Source of the DNA: Paracamarosporium sp. OC-R06-R3
Taxonomy: Eukaryota > Ascomycota > Dothideomycetes > Pleosporales > Didymosphaeriaceae
Assembly (NCBI GenBank): GCA_019828545.1
Contig: JACVRA010000161.1
Location: 124,001-188,000, forward strand
Length of the DNA stretch: 64,000 bases
Direction: 5' to 3'
Positions 34,401-47,500 of the stretch are shown here, one piece after another; the stretch's first letter is position 1; each line of letters opens with the position of its first letter. Both the position numbers and the translations under genes were made by a program. The notes beneath the pieces were generated by a model, which saw nothing but the letters and a program-made list of their open reading frames with translations, was not told the DNA's origin and searched no databases.

Positions 34401-37400
34401 TCATTGAGCGATTTGTAGGACATCTTCCTCACCTGAGGGCCCCGCGTTCAGCGAGCCATCTTCGTACAATGATTTGAACCAACTGCCTTCGCGTTCGAGC
34501 AGCTTATATGGTTCTCCATATTCGACGAGTTGACCCTGGTTCATGACGATAACCTTGTCGAAGTCAAGAATGGTATCGAGCTTGTGCGCGACTGCGATGA
34601 TGGTATGGGATGTGAATTTAGACCTCAGAAGGCGCTGGACATGAGAGTCGGAGGCATGGTCAAGACTATGGTGGTTGGTAAGGACTGAGTGGGATGGGGA
34701 TCGAGGTTTGACTTACTTGCTAGTGGCTTCGTCCAGCACGAGGATACTTCCTTTATCTTTTCTCAGGAGCGCGCGAGCGAGGCAGAAAAGCTGCCGTTGT
34801 CCATGCGAAAAGTGCAGGTCCTCGACATCGACATCAAGCGGATGCGCATACTTACTCTCGTCGCCCTTGCTCACGACGATGTCCCAAAGCTGCACGTCCT
34901 TAAGAGCCTGCATGATGGCTTTGTCATTGTTCTGGCTGAGTGGATCAGCATTCAAACGGACAGAACCCGGTAGAAGATATGCGTCTTGGGGCAGGCCGAT
35001 GAGTCTTGATCGGACAGTTTGGCGAGGGATGCGGTGGAGAGGAAGGCCGTCGATGGTTATTGTTCCAGCCGAGAGTTCAATCATGCGGAAAAGCGACAGA
35101 ACAAGCGACGACTTGCCACTGGGAACGGATTAGCGTGGTGATATAGAAAGCAGGACAGGTGATTTACCTTCCAGTACGACCAACAATCGCAACTTTTTCG
35201 CCTGGCGCTATCGAGATGGAAAACTTGGAGAAGACGGGTTCATAGGGCCTAGATTGTCAGCAAGGAGTAATGAGATTGTGGAGTCTACTTACCGGTAGCA
35301 GGCCGTAACATCCTTGAACTCGATCTTGCCGTCGCTAGGCCAATTTGGTGGTGGCACCTGGTCCTCGTCTTCTAGGTCTTCGCTGATGGCATCTGTTGTG
35401 AAAGTCTTGATGCGCGCTACACTGCCGATATGTGTCTCCAGCTGCGTCCACCAGTGGATGAGGAGCTTGATGCTTTGGGAAAAGAGAATGACGTTAAGAA
35501 GAGCGACACCAACGTAACCAGCGCTAAGCTTCCCTTTCAACACGACCACTAGGATTATGAGAATTGTCGCGACGGCGGCGACAATGAGGTCCAGCACGAG
35601 AGTCAACCAACGTTGCACGGCGAAGAGCAGGTAGAATGGACGCTGGCTGCGATCCAATAACTCTCGCGCCTTGTTCTCAAGGAAGCTTTGCCATCCAAAA
35701 GCTCGGATGGTAGCTAATCCTTCCAAAATCTCATTGAATTGGGTGTAAAGTGGTGATTTAGCCTCCAAGTCCAGAAATCGCAGCTGGCGGGAGGTGCGCA
35801 GGTAGAACCTCTGGATGAAGTAGACACTCCCACCGACCACGGGGAAAGAGATGGTGGCAAAGGGCGCTGCAACGGCGATGAGAACCATCTGCGCAATGCA
35901 TAAGACGAATGCTGTGACAGTTTAGTAACCTTACTAAAGCCAATAGGAAGAGAGATTAGGCTCACTTGCAAAAGTATTGAGGGCGGAAACAGGCAGCTCC
36001 ATATCGATGAGCATGAGATCCTGACTGAATCGATTCAGCGTGACACCAGTATCAGTGGACGCGAAAAACGACATTGGGGACCTATTGATGGTCAGCCACT
36101 ACCACTGAAGCATATTGCTTCGGCTTACCCAAGAACAGTGTCAAGGAGTCTTTTATGGAAAGCAACGCCCGAACGCGGTACCATCTCGATGATAAGTTGC
36201 CTTCAAGAGTTAGCGGTGCTACTACAATCAATCGAAGGAGACACTAACCAACAGCTGACAATGAGAAATATCATTGCCCCAATACCAAGAGCAGCATAGA
36301 CGCCTAGATAGTATCCAAGCCGCTGGTTAGGAAATTCTTGGTTGTACTCGGCCCAGAGCTTCACCCATATTGCTGACGGAACGCTTTAGTAGGAGAAACA
36401 ACTGTGTATGGGAAGCCACTTACTAGGGAACGATTGCCCAAAGATGAACAGTGTAACTGAGACCATGAAAATCAACGCAGCAGTCCAACCCACCGACCGA
36501 ATATAATAGTAGTAGATGGCCAGATCACCCGTGCGGCGATTTGTCTCCGCCTGAATGTCATCCTCGGTAACTCTATCGCTGTGCACGCGCTCAGTGTACT
36601 TGGGCGGTGCTTCGTAGACGTGCTTCTCTGGAGTAAAGTCCCAATCGGGGGGTGGCAAGTCAAAATTAGCGACATACCCACCGGTCTCGTTCAGCTTTTC
36701 AAAGCTGCCTTGTTCGCAGATAATTCCTTCGTTGTCGAGTGCGACAATATGATCGCAATATGGCAAACGCTTCGCTACAGACGAAACCCCATTAGCACCT
36801 ATGGAAGACGAAGAACATTGGTAGAATAGTTACCTGATGAAGAAGCGATTAGAACGGTTGATCTGCATCTTCTGAGCAGGCCGTTGCGGCCAAAGAGACT
36901 GTGCCATACACGGTTCTCTGTCTGACCATCAAGCCCACTGAGGCAATCATCGAGAATGACAATGTCCTTCTGCGCATATATCGCTCTAGCGAGAGCCTAT
37001 AAGAATAAGGCGGGTTAGTCATGAGCACGGGATGTGGGCGGGGTTAACGACTGGGTTTCTCACAATACGCTGGCTTTGACCCCCACTCAAGGCGATACCC
37101 TTACTACCAATTTGTGTTTGGTCGCCTTGCGGCAGTTGGCGCAGATCCTCGTCTAAAGCGCAGCTGCGAACCACTGCTGCATACCACCGCTGATCAAACT
37201 CCGATGCGCCGATAATGCTCTGCTGTACCGTGCCGTTCACGTGCCATGGCGTTTGGTCACATAAGGCGATGCGCATGGACGATAGCTGGACAGTGCCACC
37301 CATAACCGGGAGCTCGCCCAGGATAGCCTTGATCAATGTCGACTTGCCGCACCCTACTGGTCCCACGACCATGGTAATCTTGCCGCGTGGGACAGCCACA

Positions 37401-39815
37401 TTTATCGCTTGCAGACAACCCATCGGTTGCTTTTCCTTATCCCAACCAAAGTACCCATTCTCAATCAACACTGCTGTTGAAGATGTAGGACCAATCTCTC
37501 GGATATCCAAGGAGAAGCGACTTTTCTGAGATCCCTCGGAATCCTTGTCAGACTCGTTGCCCAAGTCTGACGTTGAACCAAGGGTCCCGATAAGGAAAGG
37601 AGACCTACGGCGCTCGGCCTGGGTTGGCGTGATAAGAAACTTTTGAATCCTTTGGAAGGAACCGACGCCACCCATAAATGAAGACAAGGATATAATTAGA
37701 GAGCTGAGCGGCTCCGACAGAAGAGTAAATAACGACAGGGACGTAAAGACCTTGGATGTGTCAAGCGTACTTGAGCCGTTACTCTTCTGCGCAAGGACGG
37801 AAAACACGGCAAATGTGAGGATTGGCGACAAAAGCGGAGAGGAAAAGGCTGCACCATGTCAACATGCGTCATTGGGGTTGATATCGCAGTGACTTACATA
37901 TGCCCATGGTCCAGATCAGAAGCTTTCTGAACTTCCTAGAAATGTTGAGCTCCTCAACTCGCAACCGCTGTAGGTCTTCTCGTAACACATCGGTAAGACC
38001 GGTCATCTTGACCCCACGTATGGAACTCAACATCGCAGTTGTGGCTGAAATGCGTCGCTCGATGCCTTCCAGCCATAATGCCTGTTTTTCCATAACCATA
38101 CTAGTCGCGATAAGAGATCCCCCGAAGGATACTATATCATGGAGTCAGTCAATGACGCCAGCAGGATCCAGATGAATGAACTTACGAATCGCGACTCCGA
38201 TAGGTATAGTACAAGCAACGCCAAGTTGTCGTTCGAGCAAGTAGATAGCTAAAGCAACCTCGATCGTGTTTGCCCAAATCTCGTGACCAGTTTGCATGCC
38301 CGTGACAATGCGCTCTATGTCAGCGCTCATCAGAGTGAGTGACGAAGCTGTGTCTACATCGGCCAGCGGAATGTCTGCAGCTTTATTGTAGAGCATCGAA
38401 ATGAGGCCGCCACGCATCATGGTGATGAACCGGTAGGTGAAGTGTTGGTATTGCCCAGTGGAGACCTTGGAGGGCCGTTAGTGAGAATAAGAGGGGAGGC
38501 TAGAGTACATACTGCGATGCCCACGTAAACCAGAACGTATGCACCAATAAGACCATAACCAATGTTCGTAGTTTGAGCTGTTTGTCCCTGTTCAGAATAC
38601 GAGACGGCGCGGTTGATCAAGAATGGTTGACAAAAGTTGAACGCCATGAGACAGGCGCGCGGTGGTACGACGGCAAGTATATGCCATTTGAGCTTCTTAA
38701 AGGTAACAAGGAGTAGGGAGTTGGATCCGACATGTGCCACTATAAAGGTCAAGACAATTAGCATCCGAGATCCAAGTCATCAATTTGTTTGAGGCTCACC
38801 CTTTACCCATGCTGCTTTGATGGTCCCATAAAGATATTCAGCGTGCAGATGCTTGTCTAATTGGAAGAGGTCATCAATAGATAGTGTGTCACTGAACCCT
38901 TTTTTGAACAGCGTATTCTGCCACCAGAAGAGCGACCGGTTATAGACCCCGCTAGCAGCTTCCGGAGGGTAGTCCGTATAGCCTGGCAGTAACAGGCTTC
39001 CCTTTCCCCGTGCTTCGAAAACTGCGAGAAAGACTTTGACTCCGACTCTGGTCGTGAACAAGATCGAGATCTGATTCAGGTCTTCGTCCAGAGAGTAGCT
39101 GCGAGAGCGGGCAGTATCGAAGACAATCGTAAAGAGGAGGTATACGTTGAGGAGAAAGGACGTCCGGATGCATCGCGAGTGCTCAAGATAGGATAGGATA
39201 CAAAGAACGAGCGCACCAACAAGACCTAAGTAGAAAATCTAAGTCAGCGAACGTTACCAGGCGAGCTATTTGTGATGTGACTTGTGTAAAGTGGAGTCTC
39301 CACTCACTGATGACAGCCGAAGCAACTGCTGCATTGCTTCGAAACCCACGGTGATTCACCCAAAGTACTAACAAAGCGAGATCAAAGCCTGCGAGACTGA
39401 AGATCGAGATCGATTAGCACGGCGCCAGAACCCTTAGATTCCTCCGCAGAAGACTCACAATATCCACGCTAGCTATTGCCCATGGTTAGTTTTGAAATAT
39501 ATTGTGCGATGAAACAGGATCTTCCTTACCAGTTTGGCTGGTAGTAGCAGTGACTTGGAAACCTTCTTTTTCTTCCGCCAAAGGTGCCCTATTCTGTAGG
39601 GGGTAATGCATAGCAGCAACGCTAGGGGTGCTATAGACAGGATAGCGTCCTCGAAAAGAAGGGTGAAATCGAAGCCTCCTCTACCTTTAGAGCGCGTTCA
39701 GTTAGTCCATGTTTCGCATGTATTGCGTATAACAACACAACATACAGTGTGCACCAGCGTATGGGCCGAATGTGTTGTCGACAGCGGCACAGCGCTGACT
39801 GGAATCTGAGGCCAT
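34401..39815 (-). CDS. ABCC-type (MRP) ABC transporter, full length
   Basis: Eighteen exons can be joined in frame: 39815-39746, 39684-39530, 39473-39460, 39396-39308, 39225-38800, 38739-38513, 38465-38186, 38131-37898, 37848-37064, 36996-36834, 36774-36424, 36372-36249, 36200-36129, 36081-35966, 35911-35293, 35248-35168, 35118-34717 and 34665-34401, totalling 1490 residues. The N-terminus ([20 protein letters not shown]) and following helices form TMD0, then TMD1-NBD1-TMD2-NBD2. NBD1: Walker [10 protein letters not shown] (about 661), Q-loop CDQTPW, signature LSGGQ (about 751), Walker B VILDD; its H-loop reads ASSSAK, without histidine. NBD2: Walker A GRTGSGKSS (about 1268), signature SHGQ, Walker [13 protein letters not shown]-loop AVAHK. 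Loss of catalytic residues in NBD1 is usual for ABCC pumps. Such transporters export drugs, conjugates or fungal metabolites. It diverges from the NRPS 4.1 kb away, so export of the NRPS product is a reasonable inference. Confidence 0.92.
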
Positions 39816-42800
39816 CGAAGATTCAAAGAAAATCAGTTGCCTTTCTCGAGGTCAACGCTCAGGGCATTAGATGGAGATTTGATGGGATCTGAGAGTTCAT
39901 ACTTTGGAGCCGATATGCGACTACGGGTTACTACAAGCCATGACTGATTTCATCAACCGGCACTACGCTGAAATCATCACTCAAGGCGTGGCAAGGTCGG
40001 ATGTTCGCCATGGGGCCCGAGTATGCTGTAGTTGTGTCGATCTTTGACACTTCTGCACCTGGTGCGGAAAGCTCCAACCAAATCACTTGAGCTAAGCAAT
40101 GCAACCCCGTAATGCGGACAGCCAGTTTCTCGGCCTCAACGGAAGAATCCTGTTTGGGAATTTTTCAGAATGAATGGTTTGAGTCAGATCCTGGCACCGG
40201 CTTAACGTCCAGGGTCATGACAGTGGCGCTATTGCTGTTTCAATTGCCTGCGTCCTGTATGATCAGTACAAGGATTACGATGCCGAGCCTGGGGGCCGAG
40301 CAAGCGCTGATCCGTGTGGATCAATCCAAGAGGCCGAACGATCGCGCAATCAAGGTTGAGAATCTTGTTCCTGAGCGGCTCTTTGCCGTACCATGCATCT
40401 GCACAATTATGGATGTGGCGCCGATCATTACTCCACATTCGGTAAAAGCTCACGAAATCAATCTATGTGCTGTACCAACCGGAACCCTACAACAAGCCCA
40501 GAAAATACCTCGTATTGTGCTACAGGGTACTAGCATGCGTCTCGCCGGCGGCCAAACCAACGACTATGTGACATGACTTTTAGAGCCGGGCTTCCGGATT
40601 CAGCTTGGCTTATGGCGGTGTGATTTTGCTAATCTTTACCTGAGTTCAAAGAGTAGTTCTTCAGGACGAAGACCAACTGTGATGTGAAGCTCATATATGA
40701 TTAGTATGGGCCTGTATGTCTGTCATTATAGTCATCTCCAGCCATGGGCAGCGCAATTTCTGAGGCTGGTTAACTGTTGACTCTGGCATTAGATGAATGA
40801 CATCGTGGCGTTCTTCTGGGCCACGGGACAGCTGCCATGCAGTAGAAGCCCGGCATTCGCCATGCCCTGTAAAGCAGCAGCCACGATCGAATATGAAGCT
40901 GCATGGGTAGTATAGCTTCTTTCTAGCCCCCTGTATGGAAAACCTACAGAAGACTTTTCGACAGTGCGTCTTCCTTCTCGTTTTCGCCACGCTAGCAGCT
41001 GTGAGTTCTTCGAATGCACTGTTAGCTGCGTTCCTGGTGATATGCTGCCTTTGGAATTGAATTAAAACAGTGATCGAAGCCAAGCCAGCCGTTTGATCTC
41101 GCGTGCGATTGGTGGAACGATTGATCACTGTCCGAACCGGGAACCTCTCGTGGGGATGTTTCACAGCATCCTCAACGGCGATGCTTTTTAGCTGGGCGTG
41201 TCCTCCCAACCAAAGAAAGCTCTTCCAGAAAGCCGAGGTGAGCCACAGATAGAAGCATTTTCCGCTCTCGGGTTGATCATTCGAGCCCTATGCACGATTC
41301 ATATTGAAGGCTTATCATTGGAAGGCCCTGGCGTCTTCCGCGTCTGACCTCCACCCCAACGATTTTTCATAAAGCAAACGATATGTATGCTAACCAGAGG
41401 AATAAAGGGGACAACTGCAGTAGTGCCACTATAATTTCAGATTTTGCGTATAAGACGATTTTGGCACGAAGGATGACACTATACTCGAAGGATAGGCAAC
41501 CTGAAGGGTAGGTGGTAGCTCGTGCTGTGAGCCCACTTTCCGCCGACTAGCTTCGCGTCGTGCTGATGTTATGTGGAGCTCGGCAGAGACCGCATTTTAG
41601 TGTCAAGCGAGTTTAGTTACCGCGGACGAATGGCAAGAAGCGACGTAGACATTTTTGGTGGTAACGAAATGAAGGTACACGTACGAGAAAACCTAGCTTG
41701 ATACCCTTGATGCCCTAGTTCCCAGTTGGTGGGTTTGAGGGAGCGATTCTTAAGCGCCACATTCTCTTCATGATTACCTAGCTTTGAACCAGGGTAGATG
41801 TAACGTAGACCATGTCAACTTCAAGCATTGAGGAGGTACTGCAGGACCATAGAGTTCATCACGCCATCGATTGTGCGCTGTCCATTGCCGGCTTCTACGG
41901 CAATGGAGTTCCCTCGCACATTCCTAGAGGCCACCATATAATGCACGAGCCTCGTATGGCTAAATTAAGAGGGTCCGAGGCGGGCACCAAGGCCCTAGAC
42001 TGCCGCTCCCGACAAGCGTAAGTATCCCCACAACGAAGAGCAACCTCTGACGCTTGACTAGCTGTCTGGGTGGTGATCGTCATAGCAGGTGGAGCGGGTG
42101 TCAGCTAATAGAGTACCGAAAATTCCGTGCCATGGTTCAGGCAGAAGTAGCGTGGCCCAGCAATGATTCAAACGTACAACGAAGCTAGGAGCTGCGGCTG
42201 CAGCGCGAAGATCTCTTAATAATCGCCGTGTGAGCATGTATTGATTCCAAATGACAATGCAGCTGCCTAGAAGGTCACGATGGCAGCTTGAAGGGCAATG
42301 TTTGAAACAACAGATCAACACAAGAAAAAACACGAGCGGTACAAGCCGGAGGCAACCAATGCAGGCTAGCGTTGACAAGAGCGGGACGGAGATGGGAGCG
42401 GGAGAGCCGCCATAGTTTCCGCTAGGCTACTCCGTGGACGCAGGCGTTCTGGAATAGGCGGTGACGTGACCGTTGAATGGCTGCAAGAATGGCGCCTATC
42501 AGGTGGGTCGCACGACAGGGGAGAGCGTCTGAGGCGTCCACAGAAAGTACGCGTGTTTTCGTGGATCTACCAGGAAACGAAGTGACAGCGTATCGCCGAA
42601 GCCCGAAAGGGCAACATATAACGACGATCGCCTCTTGTTCTCCAGATCAGATGGGGAGGGGAAAGACAGTGCGATGGCTGTGAGATTGGCAGCTGACGGG
42701 TGTGTGGAGAGTGTTGGATGGCGGCGGGGACACCGGGGACGTAGACGGAGCAATGTGCCCGTTCCTAGGCGGTTAGATCGATCCACACTGTCGGGTCGCT

Positions 42801-43964
42801 TGGCCTTGCACATCAGGAACCCAGGCGGATCAGTGACATGGACATGTACTAGGTGTACTGGGTGGAGACAATCCAGAATCGACTTGTTCAGGCCCGCCAT
42901 GGCGAATGGGGAATACCTATAATCGCTGCTGAGATCTTCTGATTCGCTGATTGCCGCAACGGGAAGTCACTGTTCCGTGTCGCTTCGTCGACCGAGATGT
43001 TGTGAGTGAAGACTTTGCAGTCACGTGGACGCTACGGCCGCCCCGCAGGAGTTGGCGCCTGCCACCACACACATTGCCAGCTCCTTTCTCTCCACCACAG
43101 CTCGTATTCCGTGCGACTCCGGACGCATGCACATCCACCAAACGTATTGTCATTTACCTGACCGGTATCGAATCCAGCTTTTCCGGTGCGCCGTGGCTAA
43201 TATGTAGCGTCAATTGCGCCATCACGTGGCAGCACTCCTTGAATTCAGCAGCACGATGACGATCGCTTCAGCTTCGTGACTACCCCGGACTTCAGATCCC
43301 TTTGACACTGCCGATCGCTCGCGATGCTTTTACGGCTCAATCCGGTGCACCCTGGTCCAGAAACTAATGTAGCGTTCTCGTAGACCACCATGTTTATCCG
43401 TACCCTGAGACCTCGACCATGGTGCAAAGTGGAATGCAACCCAAGTATCGTAACTATTTTGGGTAGCGACTGGCAGTAATGACCTCATCGGACTGTTGAA
43501 GAACGAAAGCGGTCTATCAAAATTCTTCCAGGAGGCGGCTCGGGGTCTGAGAAGCATCCGGAATGAGTCGTGTAGACGGACTAGCTCGGCCAGGCCATCG
43601 CACAATCCTGATTCTTTACTGTGGTAGCTTGTTTATGTAGCCTGCTCAAATTATTATTGACCCTTTGCGCGTCGTTTCCATACCTAGTGTGGATCGCTTG
43701 ATTGCTGAGCGTGTGAGTACTCCCCCCTCCCCCCCCCCCCTTAGAAAGCCCCAATGGCTAGAGTTGCCAGCCGCTGATCGATGAAGATAGTTATACTTTG
43801 GTGAGCTCAAGTTGACAGAGTAACTGAGAGCCTACACAGTGTTCATTGCCTCACACCACAGCTTTTACTCTCCTTTCTCCAATTGCTTGGACTTGCGCGT
43901 CCGATTGCAGTGTTGTACGTATACCCTAAACCGTAATATCTGACTTTTAGCTTGATCGACCAAT
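39816..43964. other. 4.1-kb region between transporter and NRPS, no gene recognised
   Basis: This divergent spacer must hold the transporter and NRPS promoters. Open frames of up to 172 codons (40112-40576 plus, 40691-41209 minus, 42499-42900 minus) show no recognisable domain or conserved motif, and no typical cluster gene (P450, methyltransferase, Zn2Cys6 regulator) was found. A gene decayed beyond recognition cannot be excluded. Confidence 0.45.
43722..43740 (+). repeat. Poly-C tract upstream of the NRPS
   Basis: Six C, one T, then twelve C run from 43722 to 43740, about 225 bases before the NRPS start codon. Pyrimidine-rich tracts are common in fungal promoters, but no specific role can be claimed. 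The exact length may be uncertain because homopolymers are error-prone in sequencing. Confidence 0.8.
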
Positions 43965-44570
43965 ATGGCTTCGGACCACAAGACAATCCACTCATGTCAT
44001 TTCCCTGCCATCGGTAGAAGTTCTGGCAGCGACCAAAAACGGCCACTCTCGGTGAGAGTGGAGCTACAGCGCCCGGAACTATTGCAACAGCTTTTTGCGA
44101 ACGACAATGGCAAAACGTCTCTAGTTGCTGCTGTTAGAGCTGCGTGGGCACTGGTGTTGCGCACATACACTGGTTTAGACCAGGTCTGCTTCGCATCTGG
44201 TGAAGTTGGAGGCATACCCGTGGACGGTGCAACCGGCAAGAACGGACAAAGGGAATCTGTCGTCGCGCGTCTTGTCAACGATGAAGTGTCGTTTGAGGAG
44301 CTTGTCCATCAAGCGAAGGAAGACAGCTCTGCTGCCGACCAATTTGAGAGCTTCCAGTACAACACTTCAGTGTTGTTCCGCTTTGCTGTGCAAGGAGGCA
44401 CAACCCAAGGGCCTAGTAACATGACGGCGATGACGATGGCATCATCGGTAGGTAATACTTGTTACTTACACTGTGTCGCTTGCTGACAGCTGCGTGGAAA
44501 GTGCCATCTCCGCCTCCTCGTCAAGGTACTGAAGACAGGCATTAGCCTCTTTCTTGAGTATCGTAATGCC
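43965..44570 (+). other. NRPS N-terminal condensation-domain remnant
   Basis: Residues about 1-200 match only the C-terminal half of a condensation domain: RAAWALVLRTYTGLDQVCFASGEVGG corresponds to the AWALLLSAYTGSNDIVFGETLTGR region of the complete C4 domain, followed by the closing strands. The catalytic HHxxxDG half is absent, so it cannot condense. Such stubs occur at the start of some fungal NRPSs. Confidence 0.75.
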
Positions 44571-47500
44571 TACGTGCCGACTGAGTTTGCGCGAAGCATT
44601 GCGAGTACAACCGACAAAGCATTATCACTTGTGCTTTCTTCGCCAGCGTTGACCATCCGCGAAGCCGATTTGCTCAGCGACCGTAATCGAATCCAGCTCG
44701 ACAAGTGGAATTCGACGCCTCTGGTCCGCGTGAATAGCACGATCCACGATACTATCGCAGATACGACAGAACGGATACCTGATGCGGAGGCGGTCGTATC
44801 GTGGGATGGGACTTTCACATACCGTGAGCTTGAGGAGCATGCGTGTCGGCTTGCAGCGCATTTGGTGGAACACGGGGTCGGCCGCGAAGTGATTGTACCT
44901 CTATGCTTTCGAAAGTGAGTGTGGTTTAGATGGTAGGTAGTAGGATGCGCTGACAATAGAACAGGACGCGATGGAATGTCGTTGCCATGCTTGGCGTGCT
45001 GATTGCGGGAGGCGCATGTAAGTAGTGGTTTCCTTATCGCGCGCCCCGCGCCTTCCCCACACCGCACCGCGAGTAGTTCGAGGGTGTCGACACACCCTAT
45101 TAGGGTGCATTATCAGTGATTTGCACATGTCCTAATCCTACTAATAGTCTTGCCACTCGACCCCACGGCGCCCAAAGAGCGTCTTGACCATCTCGTCAAT
45201 GCCGTCGGGGCTAAAGTTGTGTTGTGTTCTCCTACGGAGTCCCATCTCATCGAGGGCCTCGTGGAAAACCTTCTTGGTATCCACGATGGACTCTTCGAAT
45301 CGCTGCCGCCATTTTCAGGGCGACCTCAAAGCCGTGCCGATAGTCACAATGCAGCCTACATCATCCCAACATCAGGGACGACGGGCCAGCCGAAGCTCTC
45401 CTTGTTGGAGCATGGTAACTATTGTACAGGAGCAAGCGCGCATTTCGTCGGGCTTGGTATGGACACAAAGCCTTTGCGCGCGCTACAGTTTGCCGCACAC
45501 TCTTTCGATTCATCAGTTCTAGAGTACTTGTCTCCACTCATGTTCGGTGGCACTACATGCATTCCAGATGAAAACGACAGGCTGAATGACATCTCCAAAG
45601 TGATAAATGATATGCGCATTACCTGGGCGTGTCTTACCCCTACCTTTGTTCGTTTTCTCGAGCCCTCGATGTTGCCAACACTGGCTACCATTGTCCTTAT
45701 GGGTGAGGCCATGTCACAATCAAACCTCGAAACATGGTCTAAGATAAATCTTATAAATGGGTGAGCATGATAGAAGAGGTTGTTGTGGCTGAGTTGACAG
45801 AGTTTACAGTTACGGCCCGAGTGAATGCGCGGTGGCATCCTCGACTTGCCTTCATATGCAACCCACGTCTGATCCCAAGGACATTGGCTTCCCCATCGGC
45901 TGTCACCTATGGGTAGTTGACCCGGAAAACCGTCACCGCAGGCTTCCCATCGGTTGTATCGGTGAACTCTTGATTGAGGGACACATTGCTGCTCGAGGTT
46001 ATCTGGGCGACGAAGAAAAGACAGCAAATGCCTTTGTCACAGACGTCGCATGGAGTGATGGGCCTTTTAGAGGCTATCTAACTGGAGACCTCGTTCTCCA
46101 GCGACCGGATGGCGGGTTCACTATCGTAGGCAGAAAAGACAATCAAGTGGTAAGAGGTCGAAATCTTCGCATGAACAGTACTAATCTCTGGGTAGAAATA
46201 TCATGGCCAAAGAATTGAGCTTCTTGAAGTCGAGCATCATCTGAATCTCGATGCATCGGTTACGCATAATCTTGTTTTCTTGCCTAAAGCTGGACCCTGC
46301 AAAGAGCGATTAGTTGCAGTCGTATCTCCCGCAGATCATACAGCCGAAAAGCAGCCTCTCCTTCTCTTCGAAGGACAGGAAAAGCCTGCGGTGGACACTA
46401 CCATAGAGGGAATACGTGCTCGTGTTTCCACTCGGCTACCATTTTACATGGTCCCCACAGTATGGATTGCGGTCACGTCACTTCCTCTCCTCGCATCCGG
46501 AAAGCTAGACAGGAAGCGTACTTCGCAATGGCTCGACGGAATGTCGGACAAGACCTATCAACAAGCCGTTCCCATGAGTGCAGAGCCAGTATCGCACGAC
46601 GAATCTGCTTCCCCGCAGGAAAGTCTATTGAGATCAATCTGGGCCCGTGTGTTGAATCTGCCAGTTGAGCAGATTGGTTTGAACCGTGCATTCCTGTCAC
46701 TTGGTGGCGACTCCATCTCTGCCATGCAAGTCATGAGCCAGTGTCGGAAGCAAGGTATCAGCGTTGGCGTACAGGAAATCCTGCGCTCGCGTTCGATAAT
46801 TGAGTTGGCTACTATGGCCAAAGAGGTTCAGGTTTCTATGAACCACGCCGTCGAGGAGCTCGATATAGCTTTTGACCTAACGCCCATCCAGTCACTTTGG
46901 TTTCAGCTTCCTAATCAAGGGCATGGCCATTTTAATCAATCCTTTTACCTCAAAGTAAGGCACAAGATTGACGCAGCAGATTTCCACGCGGCTGTGGAGA
47001 AGCTCGTAAGCAGGCATTGTGAGTATATATTTTTCGATGATTGATGAACTTCATGCTTACCGTAAGCCATTAGCTATGCTTCGAGCTCGATTTTCCCTAT
47101 CGGACGATCATGTTTGGCAACAACGCGTCACAGACAAGACTTCTGAATCATACCGATTTCGTTACGAGACAGTATCGACCAAAGCGGAGATTGATGACAT
47201 GATCGAGGATTCACAAAAATGCCTGAGCCATGCGACAGGACCTCTGCTTGCCGCAGATCTGTTTGAATTTGGAAGCGAGCAACACGCTTTCCTTGTGGCC
47301 CATCACTTAGTCATCGACTTGGTATCCTGGCGCCTAATTCTTGAGGAACTTGAGGAGCTGCTTACAGGCGGTTCATTGCTACCACCAGCTTTATCTTTCC
47401 AAAAGTGGACGCAGTTGCAACGCGACCATGCTGAGACATTGCGCCCTGAAAAGGTATTACCGACGGCAGATATCCCCCCCCTCGACTTTGACTACTGGGG

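Noticed and set aside
40112..40576. 154-codon plus-strand open frame in the same spacer
   Set aside because: No recognisable motif or family, and it overlaps a minus-strand frame of similar quality.
40691..41209. 172-codon minus-strand open frame in the transporter-NRPS spacer
   Set aside because: No domain, no signal peptide, no coding-like periodicity noticed, and no splice-extended partner. The opposite-strand frames of similar length are equally plausible noise.
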